NCBI GenBank assembly: GCA_014763905.1
Contig: JACXUN010000072.1
Location: 1-7,497, forward strand
Reading direction: 5' to 3'
Length of the DNA: 7,497 nt
Origin: Campylobacterales bacterium
GTDB lineage: Bacteria > Campylobacterota > Campylobacteria > Campylobacterales > Sulfurovaceae
Shown: positions 1 through 6,386 of the stretch, one piece after another
How the letters are laid out: every line of letters starts with the position of its first letter
How positions within the stretch are numbered: the stretch's first letter is position 1
Position numbers and translations under genes: made by a program
Notes under the pieces: generated by a model
Database searches by the model: none
The model's input: the letters and a program-made list of their open reading frames with translations, nothing else
What the model was told of the DNA's origin: nothing

Positions 1-194
1 CCACGGATAAGACCTATAAACTGGTCAAGCAAAAATTTCATGTTAATTTAGTCGACAATGTCGCCTATCTCGATGCCCTAACACAAAAGTATGATGCCCA
101 AGCCAATCTGCAAATCGCCTATAACAATTATGAAATCGATAAAGCCAACTATTACTACCAAGCCGGAATACCTTTAGAGGAGAAAATTCAATGA
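1..194 (+). CDS. TolC-family outer-membrane efflux protein, C-terminal fragment
   Basis: This is the 3' end of a gene that enters from the left edge; the reading frame begins at base 3 and ends with TGA at 192-194, leaving 63 residues. The fragment has the look of the last repeat of a TolC/OprM-type outer-membrane factor: NLVDNVAYLDALTQKYDAQA, then NLQIAYNNYEIDKANYYYQA and a final G-I-P-L. That pattern (a stretch ending in LDA, a long amphipathic helix rich in Gln/Ala/Asn, then 'Y..A.....G') is the usual close of this family, whose members form a trimeric channel through the outer membrane and tunnel for tripartite drug or metal efflux, or type I secretion. Substrate cannot be told from the tail. 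The stop overlaps an ATG (ATGA, 191-194), as seen where an adaptor gene follows in an operon, but no adaptor follows here. Family call is good; full length is unseen. Confidence 0.8.
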   Translation, partial: TDKTYKLVKQKFHVNLVDNVAYLDALTQKYDAQANLQIAYNNYEIDKANYYYQAGIPLEEKIQ

Positions 195-211
195 TCAAAC
201 TACCACGCACC

Positions 212-324
212 CTCGTTCCCACTGTCCTCAGTGGGAATGCATACTCAAATTTTATAAGCCGTAAATACTCTTCATTTTTCCCTAAACCCTCATATGCGTT
301 CCCACGCTGGAGCGTGGGAACGAG
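212..324. repeat. Pair of facing REP-like palindromes (REPIN/BIME-like element)
   Basis: Two 29-base palindromic units lie in opposite orientation. Unit 1 (212-240) has a 9-bp stem, TTCCCACTG at 216-224 with CAGTGGGAA at 229-237, and a TCCT loop. Unit 2 (296-324) has a 12-bp stem, CGTTCCCACGCT at 297-308 with AGCGTGGGAACG at 311-322. The outer ends are an exact 11-bp inverted repeat (CTCGTTCCCAC at 212-222, GTGGGAACGAG at 314-324). When unit 2 is reverse-complemented the two units align over 29 bases, and the stem differences are compensated on both sides, so base pairing is kept. Two inverted REPs around about 55 bases of unrelated AT-rich DNA is the architecture of REPINs, which are moved by REP-associated tyrosine transposases (RAYTs) encoded elsewhere. 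Similar CGTTCCCACGC palindromes recur in many bacterial genomes from memory. The structure is directly seen; the REPIN/RAYT link is inference. It may also act as a terminator or mRNA end for the tolC-type gene. Confidence 0.75.
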
Positions 325-479
325 AAAAACTTTATATCAATAGTATACTTTTTAAAGTAAATTAATAACTAATATAATTACAAATTATTATATTTTATCG
401 GTTCTGTTACTTTACTGTTCACCTTTCTGCTTAATACCTCAATTTCAAAATGCATAAGTGATGTGAATCTAATATTGAC

Positions 480-485
480 TATAAT
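480..485 (+). promoter_or_regulatory. -10 box of the AhpD-like gene
   Basis: A perfect TATAAT lies 30 bases before the ATG at 516, giving a predicted leader of about 24 bases. No good -35 hexamer is seen 16-18 bases upstream. Weak -35 boxes with strong -10 boxes are usual for housekeeping promoters in Campylobacterota. The ribosome binding site TAAGGA is at 504-509. Confidence 0.5.
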
Positions 486-515
486 AACCCCAAATAAGAA
501 AAATAAGGATCCCAC

Positions 516-1049
516 ATGGCACATATTGACCTTCCTGAATTTGAAGAAATGTCTCCAATCATCCAAGAAAAAGCCCGACCGATTTTAGAAAAGACCGGAG
601 AACTGGGTGAGATTTTTAAACTCCTCGCCATTGATGAAAAAATTTATCTCGCCACCGACGGTATGGTACAAGGCTACCTGCTCAATCCTACCGAACTCTC
701 TTACGATACCAAAGAATCAATCGCCCTGCTCATCTCCCAAGAAAACGGCTGCAAAATGTGCGTCGATGTCCACAAAAAGATTGCTAAGATGCTAGGAATG
801 AGTGATGAAAAAGTTGCCGAAGTGCTGCAAGGCATCGATGCCATCCAAACCAGCGAAGCGGAAAAAGAGCTGCTGCGATTCTGTATTCGAGCCGCACAAA
901 AAGATAACTACAAAATCCAAAAAGCAGAGATAGACCACCTCAAAGAGTTAGGCTACAGTGACAAACAGATTTTAGAAGCCGTTGCGATTACGGGATATTT
1001 TAACTATATCAATACCCTCTCCAATGTCTTTGCCTTAGGCGACGCATAA
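516..1049 (+). CDS. Carboxymuconolactone decarboxylase / AhpD-family protein (peroxidase-related)
   Basis: This 177-residue, probably cytoplasmic all-helical protein carries the AhpD-type core near its middle: ENGCKMCVDVHKKIA with Cys79, Cys82 and His86, preceded by Glu76 (E-x2-CxxC-x3-H). In AhpD the two cysteines form a redox-active pair and the Glu/His form a proton relay that breaks down hydroperoxides, usually taking electrons from a lipoamide or thioredoxin-type partner. The presence of both cysteines favours a thiol-redox role over true carboxymuconolactone decarboxylase, which lacks them. The length suits the CMD 'uncharacterised peroxidase-related' subfamily better than the short single-domain forms. 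The start at 516 is supported by TAAGGA six bases upstream and the TATAAT at 480. The gene stands alone, convergent with ribF, so context does not name a substrate. Family is secure; the actual electron donor and peroxide substrate are unknown. Confidence 0.85.
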   Translation: MAHIDLPEFEEMSPIIQEKARPILEKTGELGEIFKLLAIDEKIYLATDGMVQGYLLNPTELSYDTKESIALLISQENGCKMCVDVHKKIAKMLGMSDEKVAEVLQGIDAIQTSEAEKELLRFCIRAAQKDNYKIQKAEIDHLKELGYSDKQILEAVAITGYFNYINTLSNVFALGDA

Positions 1050-1052
1050 GTC

Positions 1053-1073
1053 AACGGAGAGAAGACTCCAGTT
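1053..1073. terminator. Weak hairpin between convergent genes
   Basis: GGAG at 1056-1059 pairs with CTCC at 1066-1069 across a six-base loop, extended by AAC (1053-1055) and GTT (1071-1073) with one bulged base. It sits in the 22-base gap between the stop of the AhpD-like gene and the stop of ribF, where a shared two-way terminator would be expected. There is no T-tract on either side, so it is a weak candidate. Confidence 0.2.
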
Positions 1074-1881
1074 AGCCATTATGAATATTTTTTGCGATCC
1101 AAATATCATTTCCGATCGCTTGTTTGAGTGCATCTAATCCGTCAAACTTCTGATTTTCACGAATAAAAGCGATAAATTCAATAGCAAGTTCTTCGTTGGT
1201 TGTATATATCTCTCTATCTAAAATATGGGTTTCCACTGCATACGAACCATCCGTAGTGACCCGATGTCCCAAAAAACTGACGCTTGGGAACCACTGATGA
1301 TCAATCAGAGTACGGGTAACATATACGCCTTCTTTGGGGAGGAGATAGTTATAGACTCTGAGATTAAGTGTCGGAACTAACGCTTTGCTGCCTAACCCTT
1401 GCCCTCGAATAACCTCGCCGCTGATTTGATAATAACGGTCGAGGAGGCTATTGGCTGCGGTTAGCTCCCCATTTTTGATATGGTTTTTGATGGTTCGTGA
1501 GTGAACAGAGATATCACCATACTTGACTTCCGCCACGATGATTACCTGACCGTCAAAAAGTTGTTGAAGTAATGCCGTATTCCCCTCTTTGCGGTAACCA
1601 AAGACAAAATCATATCCCACGACAATCGTTTCCAGTTTTGGAAAATCCTGCTGAATCTGATCGATAAACGCTTGAGCAGATAGAGATTTCACCTTTTCAA
1701 AATGATAAAAGAAACAGGGCTTGTCGATATACTCGGTACGCCGATATCCCGGTGTCAATGTACAGCGATTTTGTTCGATAATCACAACCGCTTCAACTTG
1801 ATCGATGAGTACACGATGCCCTTGATGGATACCGTCAAAAGAGCCGATGGCAATGGATTTAATGTTATTGGTCAGTTCCAT
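1072..1881 (-). CDS. ribF: Bifunctional riboflavin kinase / FAD synthetase RibF
   Basis: RibF phosphorylates riboflavin to FMN and adenylylates FMN to FAD in the cytoplasm. The 269-residue protein has both modules. The N-terminal FMN adenylyltransferase has the nucleotidyl-transferase signature GSFDGIHQGH (13-22), the VGYDFVFG segment (88-95) and the VHSRTIK segment (126-132, the counterpart of the usual SSTxIR). The C-terminal kinase has GEVIRGQGLG (155-164), PTLNL (170-174, usual PTANL), PKEGVY (182-187) and the glutamate of VETHILD (Glu217). It is shorter than the roughly 310 residues of enterobacterial RibF, matching the compact Campylobacter-type forms. The start is the ATG at 1881, backed by TTAGGA just upstream; an in-frame extension to 2031 exists but lies inside tlyA and precedes the conserved domain. 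It overlaps tlyA by 17 bases, indicating translational coupling, and is the last gene of the operon. Confidence 0.93.
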   Translation of the reverse strand: MELTNNIKSIAIGSFDGIHQGHRVLIDQVEAVVIIEQNRCTLTPGYRRTEYIDKPCFFYHFEKVKSLSAQAFIDQIQQDFPKLETIVVGYDFVFGYRKEGNTALLQQLFDGQVIIVAEVKYGDISVHSRTIKNHIKNGELTAANSLLDRYYQISGEVIRGQGLGSKALVPTLNLRVYNYLLPKEGVYVTRTLIDHQWFPSVSFLGHRVTTDGSYAVETHILDREIYTTNEELAIEFIAFIRENQKFDGLDALKQAIGNDIWIAKNIHNG

Positions 1882-2587
1882 ATTTCCTAAAATGATAAAT
1901 ATACTCGATATTGCCGGATTTACCTGCCAATTGTGAGGGAGAACTATAACATAATTTCCATCCAAACGCACTTGCTTTGGCTTCAAAACGCTCTTGGGCT
2001 TCGGTGATGGCGTGTTGATTGACGACCACACCGCGGCTGTCGCGTTTGACCTCTCGTCCTACTTCAAACTGGGGTTTGAAGAGCAGAATCATATCTCCGC
2101 CACTCAATCGATTGAGATCATCGATGATCTGCAAAATAGAGATAAACGAGACATCACAAGTGACGATCTCAAACGGTTGAGCAGGTTGAAAGGTTCGGAT
2201 ATCGGTCTCTTCATAGAGATGGACTTTAGGGTTATCGCGTAAAGTAGCGTGCAGTTGATGGGAACCCACATCGACCGCCGTAACCGAATCGACACCGTGT
2301 TCTAAAAGAATTTGTACAAAACCACCAGTGCTAGAACCGATATCCAAAGCAGTTTTACCTGTTAACGCAAGAGGATACTCTTGAAGAAAAAGCTCCAACT
2401 TTTTGGCAGCACGGCTAACATAAAACTTCTCACTGTCGATATCGATTTGGGTGTTATCATCGCAGAGCATGGAAGCTTTAGCCGCTTTGCCGTCGACAAA
2501 GATTTTGCCCCGTTTGATCGCATCGATAGCACGGTTTCGACTCTCAAAGTAACCCTTTTCGACGAGATACCTGTCGAGTCGGATCAA
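1865..2587 (-). CDS. tlyA: TlyA-family 16S/23S rRNA 2'-O-methyltransferase (hemolysin A family)
   Basis: TlyA proteins methylate ribose 2'-OH of rRNA cytidines (in Campylobacter and mycobacteria this makes ribosomes sensitive to capreomycin). The 240-residue protein starts with an S4 RNA-binding domain (about 2-60: RLDRYLVEKGYFESRNRAI, then KRGKIFVDGK), followed by an FtsJ/RrmJ-type SAM methyltransferase domain with motif I LDIGSSTGGF (81-90). The catalytic K-D-K-E set is visible: Lys63 (AAKKLE), Asp145 (CDVSF), Lys171 (LLFKPQFE) and Glu228 (GNIEYIY). The start is TTG at 2587. The next in-frame ATG is residue 40 and would remove most of the S4 domain, while AATAAGG lies seven bases before the TTG. 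The TTG overlaps the hydrolase stop as TTGA, so translation is probably coupled. The old name 'hemolysin' reflects early screens; the enzyme function is better founded. It lies next to ribF. Confidence 0.93.
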   Translation of the reverse strand: MIRLDRYLVEKGYFESRNRAIDAIKRGKIFVDGKAAKASMLCDDNTQIDIDSEKFYVSRAAKKLELFLQEYPLALTGKTALDIGSSTGGFVQILLEHGVDSVTAVDVGSHQLHATLRDNPKVHLYEETDIRTFQPAQPFEIVTCDVSFISILQIIDDLNRLSGGDMILLFKPQFEVGREVKRDSRGVVVNQHAITEAQERFEAKASAFGWKLCYSSPSQLAGKSGNIEYIYHFRKYGTDQ

Positions 2588-3474
2588 GGTTTAGCCTTAT
2601 TCTCTTTTGGTTTTTCCGGAATTTCACGGAAATCTTTAAACATCTCAATGAAGTTCAATATCTCATGCTTGGTATAGGGATTGGAGACGATACCGTCTCC
2701 GGTATTGGGCAGCAGTACTACTTTGGCATGATTGAAATTAAAGAGAGCATCTCCACAGTGTCCATCATTGTTATACTCATTATTCCAAGGATTTTGTGTA
2801 CCAAAATAGGGATCATCACGACCGATGATATTTAAAAACGGATCAGTAGGCTGAGCACCGATTTTAGGGTAATTGGTATAATATCCCGGTTCACAACTCC
2901 ACCCCAAAACGATTCGTCCCACAAAGGCGTTTCCGGCATAACGTGCCGCAGCCAACCCACCCTCTGAAAAGCCTATTAGGAAGGTTTTATTGAGATCAAT
3001 AAACGGTAGCTCATCAATCCGTTTGACCACCTGATCGATTTCGGCTTGTCTAAATGTATGAACTTTTTCATAATAGCTTTTGGGAACCGGGGAGCTGTAG
3101 GTCGGACGATTATTGACGGCATGAGTATTGGGTGCGAAGAAAATATAACCCCCTTCCCCGGTAATCCATTGTCGATAAATCTCTCCGTTTTTATGAAAAT
3201 CTCCGGAACCCTGCATATAAACGACTGTCGGTAACTTTTTGACAAAATTTTTCAAGTTCGGCATTTTCTTCAACGCTTCATCCAATGTTCCGTAAAACGG
3301 TTCACTGATTCCCAAAACACCTTTAGGAATCCCCACAAAGGCTTTGTCAAAACTATCTGAAAAGTTACTGTATTGCTGCATCGTGGTGTTGTAGTCGACT
3401 TTGCCGAGGTTGTACTCTTTGGCATAAAGTGTTACAGATAGCAATAGGGATAAAACTATATAAAAAAACTTCAT
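2584..3474 (-). CDS. Secreted alpha/beta hydrolase, dienelactone-hydrolase-like
   Basis: The 296-residue protein begins with a clear Sec signal peptide (MKFF, then hydrophobic YIVLSLLLSVTLYA, probable cleavage after Ala18), so it should act in the periplasm. The mature part has an alpha/beta-hydrolase plan: strand LPTVVYMQGSGD (81-92, oxyanion region), the nucleophile elbow FLIGFSEGG with Ser170, an acid candidate in NIIGRDDPYF (Asp220 or Asp221) and a late His270 (YTKHEILNF). His238 is an alternative. The fold resembles dienelactone hydrolase/carboxylesterase types; the substrate is unknown. Only two cysteines remain after signal cleavage, Cys194 and Cys240, which could form a disulfide. The C-terminus ends in a Lys/Pro/Glu-rich tail. 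A weak GAGAG site precedes the ATG at 3474. The gene follows the SPFH gene by 22 bases and overlaps tlyA by 4, so it is co-transcribed with both. Confidence 0.8.
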   Translation of the reverse strand: MKFFYIVLSLLLSVTLYAKEYNLGKVDYNTTMQQYSNFSDSFDKAFVGIPKGVLGISEPFYGTLDEALKKMPNLKNFVKKLPTVVYMQGSGDFHKNGEIYRQWITGEGGYIFFAPNTHAVNNRPTYSSPVPKSYYEKVHTFRQAEIDQVVKRIDELPFIDLNKTFLIGFSEGGLAAARYAGNAFVGRIVLGWSCEPGYYTNYPKIGAQPTDPFLNIIGRDDPYFGTQNPWNNEYNNDGHCGDALFNFNHAKVVLLPNTGDGIVSNPYTKHEILNFIEMFKDFREIPEKPKENKAKP

Positions 3475-3496
3475 TATCTCTCTTTCTAAGTAAATT

Positions 3497-4354
3497 TTAT
3501 TTGCTAAATACAGAGCCTAGCATCCCTTTGATGGCGGCTTGTACATCGGCTGGATAAACCACAAATTTTGCATTTGGGGATAGTGTCATCTTTTCAAGGG
3601 TATGAATATACCGATCGCCCAATAGGAACATTGCCGGCAACTCTTTATTTTGTACCGCATCACTGATCATTTCGATTGCAGTAGCACTCGCATTCGCCAA
3701 GGCGATTTGAGCTTCTGCTTCCAATTTCGCAGCTTCGAGTTTTCCTCTTGCCGCTAAAATGGCAGCGTTTTTATTTCCCTCTGCCGTCGTTTCAATAGCT
3801 CTTCGTTCTCGCTCTGCGGCTGCTTGACGCTCCATCGAATCCTGCATCGAGTGGCTTGGATTGATATCTTGAATCTCAACCGATTTGATGGTCACACCCC
3901 AGTCAGCCACATCGTCAATCACGTTGTCTTTGAGCTTAACTTTAATCGTCTCTCGATTAGAGAGAGCCTGATCCAGTGTCATCTCACCAATAATAGAACG
4001 CAATGTCGTCATAATCAGATTGGCAATTGCCAGCTTGAAATCCTCGACACCATAGAGAGCATCTTTGGGATTGGTGACACGGACAAAGGCAATCGCATTG
4101 GTGCGGATCACCGCATTGTCCATCGTAATCACCTCTTGCTGCGGGATATCCATAATGATATCTCGTGTCGAAATACGCTGACGAATATCTTCGATAAACG
4201 GGATAATTAGGTTCAATCCAGGTGTTAACGTTCGACTAAATTTTCCTAATTTTTCGACCACCCACTCTTCGCCTTGCGGAACGATTTTGATCCCTTTGTA
4301 GAGGGTCACAATCACACCGATAACCAATATAATCAATATCTGTAATGCTTCCAT
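3497..4354 (-). CDS. SPFH/band-7 membrane protein, stomatin/QmcA-like
   Basis: SPFH proteins assemble large oligomeric rings or cages at membrane microdomains and often modulate membrane proteases or membrane order. The 285-residue protein has one N-terminal membrane segment (about 4-20), then the band-7 domain (about 21-180) with typical runs PQGEEWVVEKLGKF (26-39), LTPGLNLIIPF (43-53), VITMDNAVIRTNA (75-87) and DWGVTIKSVEIQDI (151-164). A charged, Ala/Glu/Arg-rich helix follows (about 175-225), the stalk that drives oligomerisation in stomatins. It ends with a hydrophobic segment near NAKFVVYP. Length and order match the paraslipin/QmcA branch. AAGGAT lies seven bases before the ATG at 4354. 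The gene follows the NfeD-type gene by 21 bases; NfeD proteins are the standard genomic partner of this branch, which strengthens the call. No serine-protease NfeD domain is present in the partner, so the pair is the short 'NfeD1b' arrangement. Confidence 0.92.
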   Translation of the reverse strand: MEALQILIILVIGVIVTLYKGIKIVPQGEEWVVEKLGKFSRTLTPGLNLIIPFIEDIRQRISTRDIIMDIPQQEVITMDNAVIRTNAIAFVRVTNPKDALYGVEDFKLAIANLIMTTLRSIIGEMTLDQALSNRETIKVKLKDNVIDDVADWGVTIKSVEIQDINPSHSMQDSMERQAAAERERRAIETTAEGNKNAAILAARGKLEAAKLEAEAQIALANASATAIEMISDAVQNKELPAMFLLGDRYIHTLEKMTLSPNAKFVVYPADVQAAIKGMLGSVFSK

Positions 4355-4375
4355 ACTTTTATCCTTTTAATAGTT

Positions 4376-4828
4376 TTATATCACTTCAACTTCGATTAGT
4401 TGACCTTTGATCTGTACGATTTTTACCCGGCTTCCGGTTGGGATATCTGCTTTTGCCGTGGCGTGCCATTTGGTATTGCCCAAGACGGGAATGTCAAATT
4501 TAACCTTGCCGCGTCCATTGGCAGCGATGCTCTCTTCGACTATCCCTTCCGATGCGATAGCATAATCAGACTGCCCCGACTTCTCTTCGGTTTTATCCCG
4601 AAGATACTTAAACCAGATAAAAATAGCGATAAGAGAAAGTATCATCCACAGTGTTAATTCCATTTCTAAACTGATCGAGAGTAAACCGTCAACTGTTCCT
4701 ACCAGTATGGCTGCCAAACCAAGCCCAAGCATAAAAAACGTACCGATAAATATCTCTACAGTTATAAGCAAAATTCCAAAAATAATCCAATGCCACCAAA
4801 GTAGGTTTTGACTTAGAAACTCTAGCAT
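4376..4828 (-). CDS. Short NfeD-family membrane protein
   Basis: The 150-residue protein has three predicted membrane segments (about 12-28, 31-50 and 57-75), the second containing the family-like FMLGLGLAAILVG. A charged linker (KYLRDKTEEKSG) leads to a C-terminal soluble OB-fold-type beta domain (about 92-150: SEGIVEESI, GRGKVKF, GNTKWHATA, TGSRVKIVQIKGQLIEV). This is the layout of the short NfeD proteins (YbbJ type), whose OB domain is thought to contact the SPFH partner; the long form's ClpP-like protease domain is absent. It is the first gene of the five-gene minus-strand operon. TTTAGGAGAG eight or so bases before the ATG at 4828 is the strongest ribosome binding site in the operon, and a TATAAT lies upstream at 4865-4860. 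The SPFH gene directly downstream makes the pairing firm; the biochemical role of either protein is poorly known. Confidence 0.88.
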   Translation of the reverse strand: MLEFLSQNLLWWHWIIFGILLITVEIFIGTFFMLGLGLAAILVGTVDGLLSISLEMELTLWMILSLIAIFIWFKYLRDKTEEKSGQSDYAIASEGIVEESIAANGRGKVKFDIPVLGNTKWHATAKADIPTGSRVKIVQIKGQLIEVEVI

Positions 4829-4859
4829 ATTAATCTCTCCTAAATGGTAGAATGATTAA

Positions 4860-4865
4860 ATTATA
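4860..4865 (-). promoter_or_regulatory. -10 box of the nfeD-SPFH-hydrolase-tlyA-ribF operon
   Basis: Read on the minus strand this is a perfect TATAAT, 31 bases before the ATG at 4828, predicting a leader of about 25 bases. The -35 region around 4883-4888 (CTTAAA on the minus strand) is poor. No second strong promoter was seen inside the operon, so the five genes probably share it. Confidence 0.5.
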
Positions 4866-4981
4866 TCTAGTTTAGGTTAATCTTTAAGCCGTATCCTAAC
4901 TAAAAATTGTGAAAAGATTAATGAGAAAAAATGCAAGATCATGTTGAGTTATAAAGTAGCTTTTGAACGTGTAGATTTGTT

Positions 4982-5014
4982 AACCATTATTTTCCCCTTA
5001 AAATATTAATGGTT
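4982..5014. promoter_or_regulatory. Inverted repeat upstream of the ilvC promoter, possible operator
   Basis: AACCATTA at 4982-4989 is exactly mirrored by TAATGGTT at 5007-5014, with a 17-base spacer. If transcription starts about seven bases after the TATAAT at 5046-5051, the repeat is centred near -60, a usual position for an activator site. Whether a regulator binds is inference; chance 8-bp repeats occur in AT-rich DNA. Confidence 0.3.
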
Positions 5015-5045
5015 CGAGAAAAAATGCCCATAAGCAACCTTACGC

Positions 5046-5051
5046 TATAAT
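5046..5051 (+). promoter_or_regulatory. -10 box of ilvC
   Basis: A perfect TATAAT lies 32 bases before the chosen ilvC start at 5084, predicting a leader of about 26 bases, much like the other two promoters in the window. No recognisable -35 hexamer is present at 5023-5028. Such a short leader leaves no room for a downstream attenuator. Confidence 0.55.
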
Positions 5052-5065
5052 CGCAAACTTTTTAG

Positions 5066-6109
<1,044 letters not shown>

Positions 6110-6126
6110 TCTTTTTAGTTATTTCA

Positions 6127-6181
6127 CGGCATCCTTGGATGCTGGAGTCGGTCAGCTACTTGATGTAGCCTCCTTCATCCA
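6127..6181. other. Overlapping, mutually exclusive hairpins after ilvC
   Basis: Hairpin A pairs GCATCC (6129-6134) with GGATGC (6137-6142) around TT, with two more pairs outside. Hairpin B pairs TGGATG (6136-6141) with CATCCA (6176-6181), GGAG (6144-6147) with CTCC (6170-6173) and, at its tip, GCTAC (6155-6159) with GTAGC (6165-6169). Both use the same GGATG, so only one can form in a transcript. No T-tract follows either, so neither is a standard terminator. They may define the ilvC mRNA end or belong to an old repeat. Confidence 0.4.
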
Positions 6182-6207
6182 GACATCCAAATTTGCATCT
6201 TCAACTT

Positions 6208-6318
6208 TTAATGCCCCGCAAATCCAACTTGCTGACTCAAAATCTGACGTACAAAATCAAACTGATCACCAATCATTTTAGCAAGAAGCTCTAAAAACTC
6301 TTTTTTACTTTCAAGCAT
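6208..6318 (-). CDS. Possible small ORF of 36 residues, unrecognised
   Basis: An ATG at 6318 on the minus strand opens a frame of 36 residues ending in TAA at 6208-6210. It begins MLESKKEFLELLAKMIGDQF and ends SQQVGFAGH, an amphipathic helix-like composition that looks more protein-like than random AT-rich DNA. Only a poor purine run (GGAAAAA) precedes the start. It lies downstream of the terminator of the 358-residue gene. It could be a small protein or the remnant of a larger decayed gene, since another minus-strand frame stays open just beyond and ends near 6155. I do not recognise the sequence. Confidence 0.2.
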   Translation of the reverse strand: MLESKKEFLELLAKMIGDQFDFVRQILSQQVGFAGH

Positions 6319-6344
6319 ATTTTTTCCATATTATCAAAAGTGAA

Positions 6345-6373
6345 CGAAACAAAAAGCGAAGCTAAAGCTTTCG
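6345..6373 (-). terminator. Rho-independent terminator of the 358-residue gene
   Basis: On the minus strand, 14 bases after the stop at 6387, CGAAAGCT (6373-6366) pairs with AGCTTCG (6363-6357) with one bulged A. After a single C comes TTTTT (6355-6351), then GTTT. A hairpin followed by a T-tract is the standard intrinsic terminator form. The stem is short and only moderately GC-rich. Confidence 0.5.
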
Positions 6374-6386
6374 ATTCCTACATATC

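Noticed and set aside
191..343. 50-residue reading frame starting in the tolC stop codon
   Set aside because: More than a third of it is palindromic repeat sequence and the rest has no recognisable protein character; reported only as a possible operon break.
1882..2031. In-frame 50-codon extension upstream of ribF
   Set aside because: It lies wholly inside tlyA, precedes the conserved GSFDG domain, and the ATG at 1881 has a good ribosome binding site.
3824..4210. 128-residue plus-strand frame opposite the SPFH gene
   Set aside because: It is antisense to a well-supported gene and its His/Asn/Arg-rich composition is that of a mirrored coding strand.
4872..4899. TTAGG/CCTAA inverted repeat upstream of the NfeD-type gene
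   Set aside because: Five-base arms with an 18-base gap are expected by chance in AT-rich DNA.
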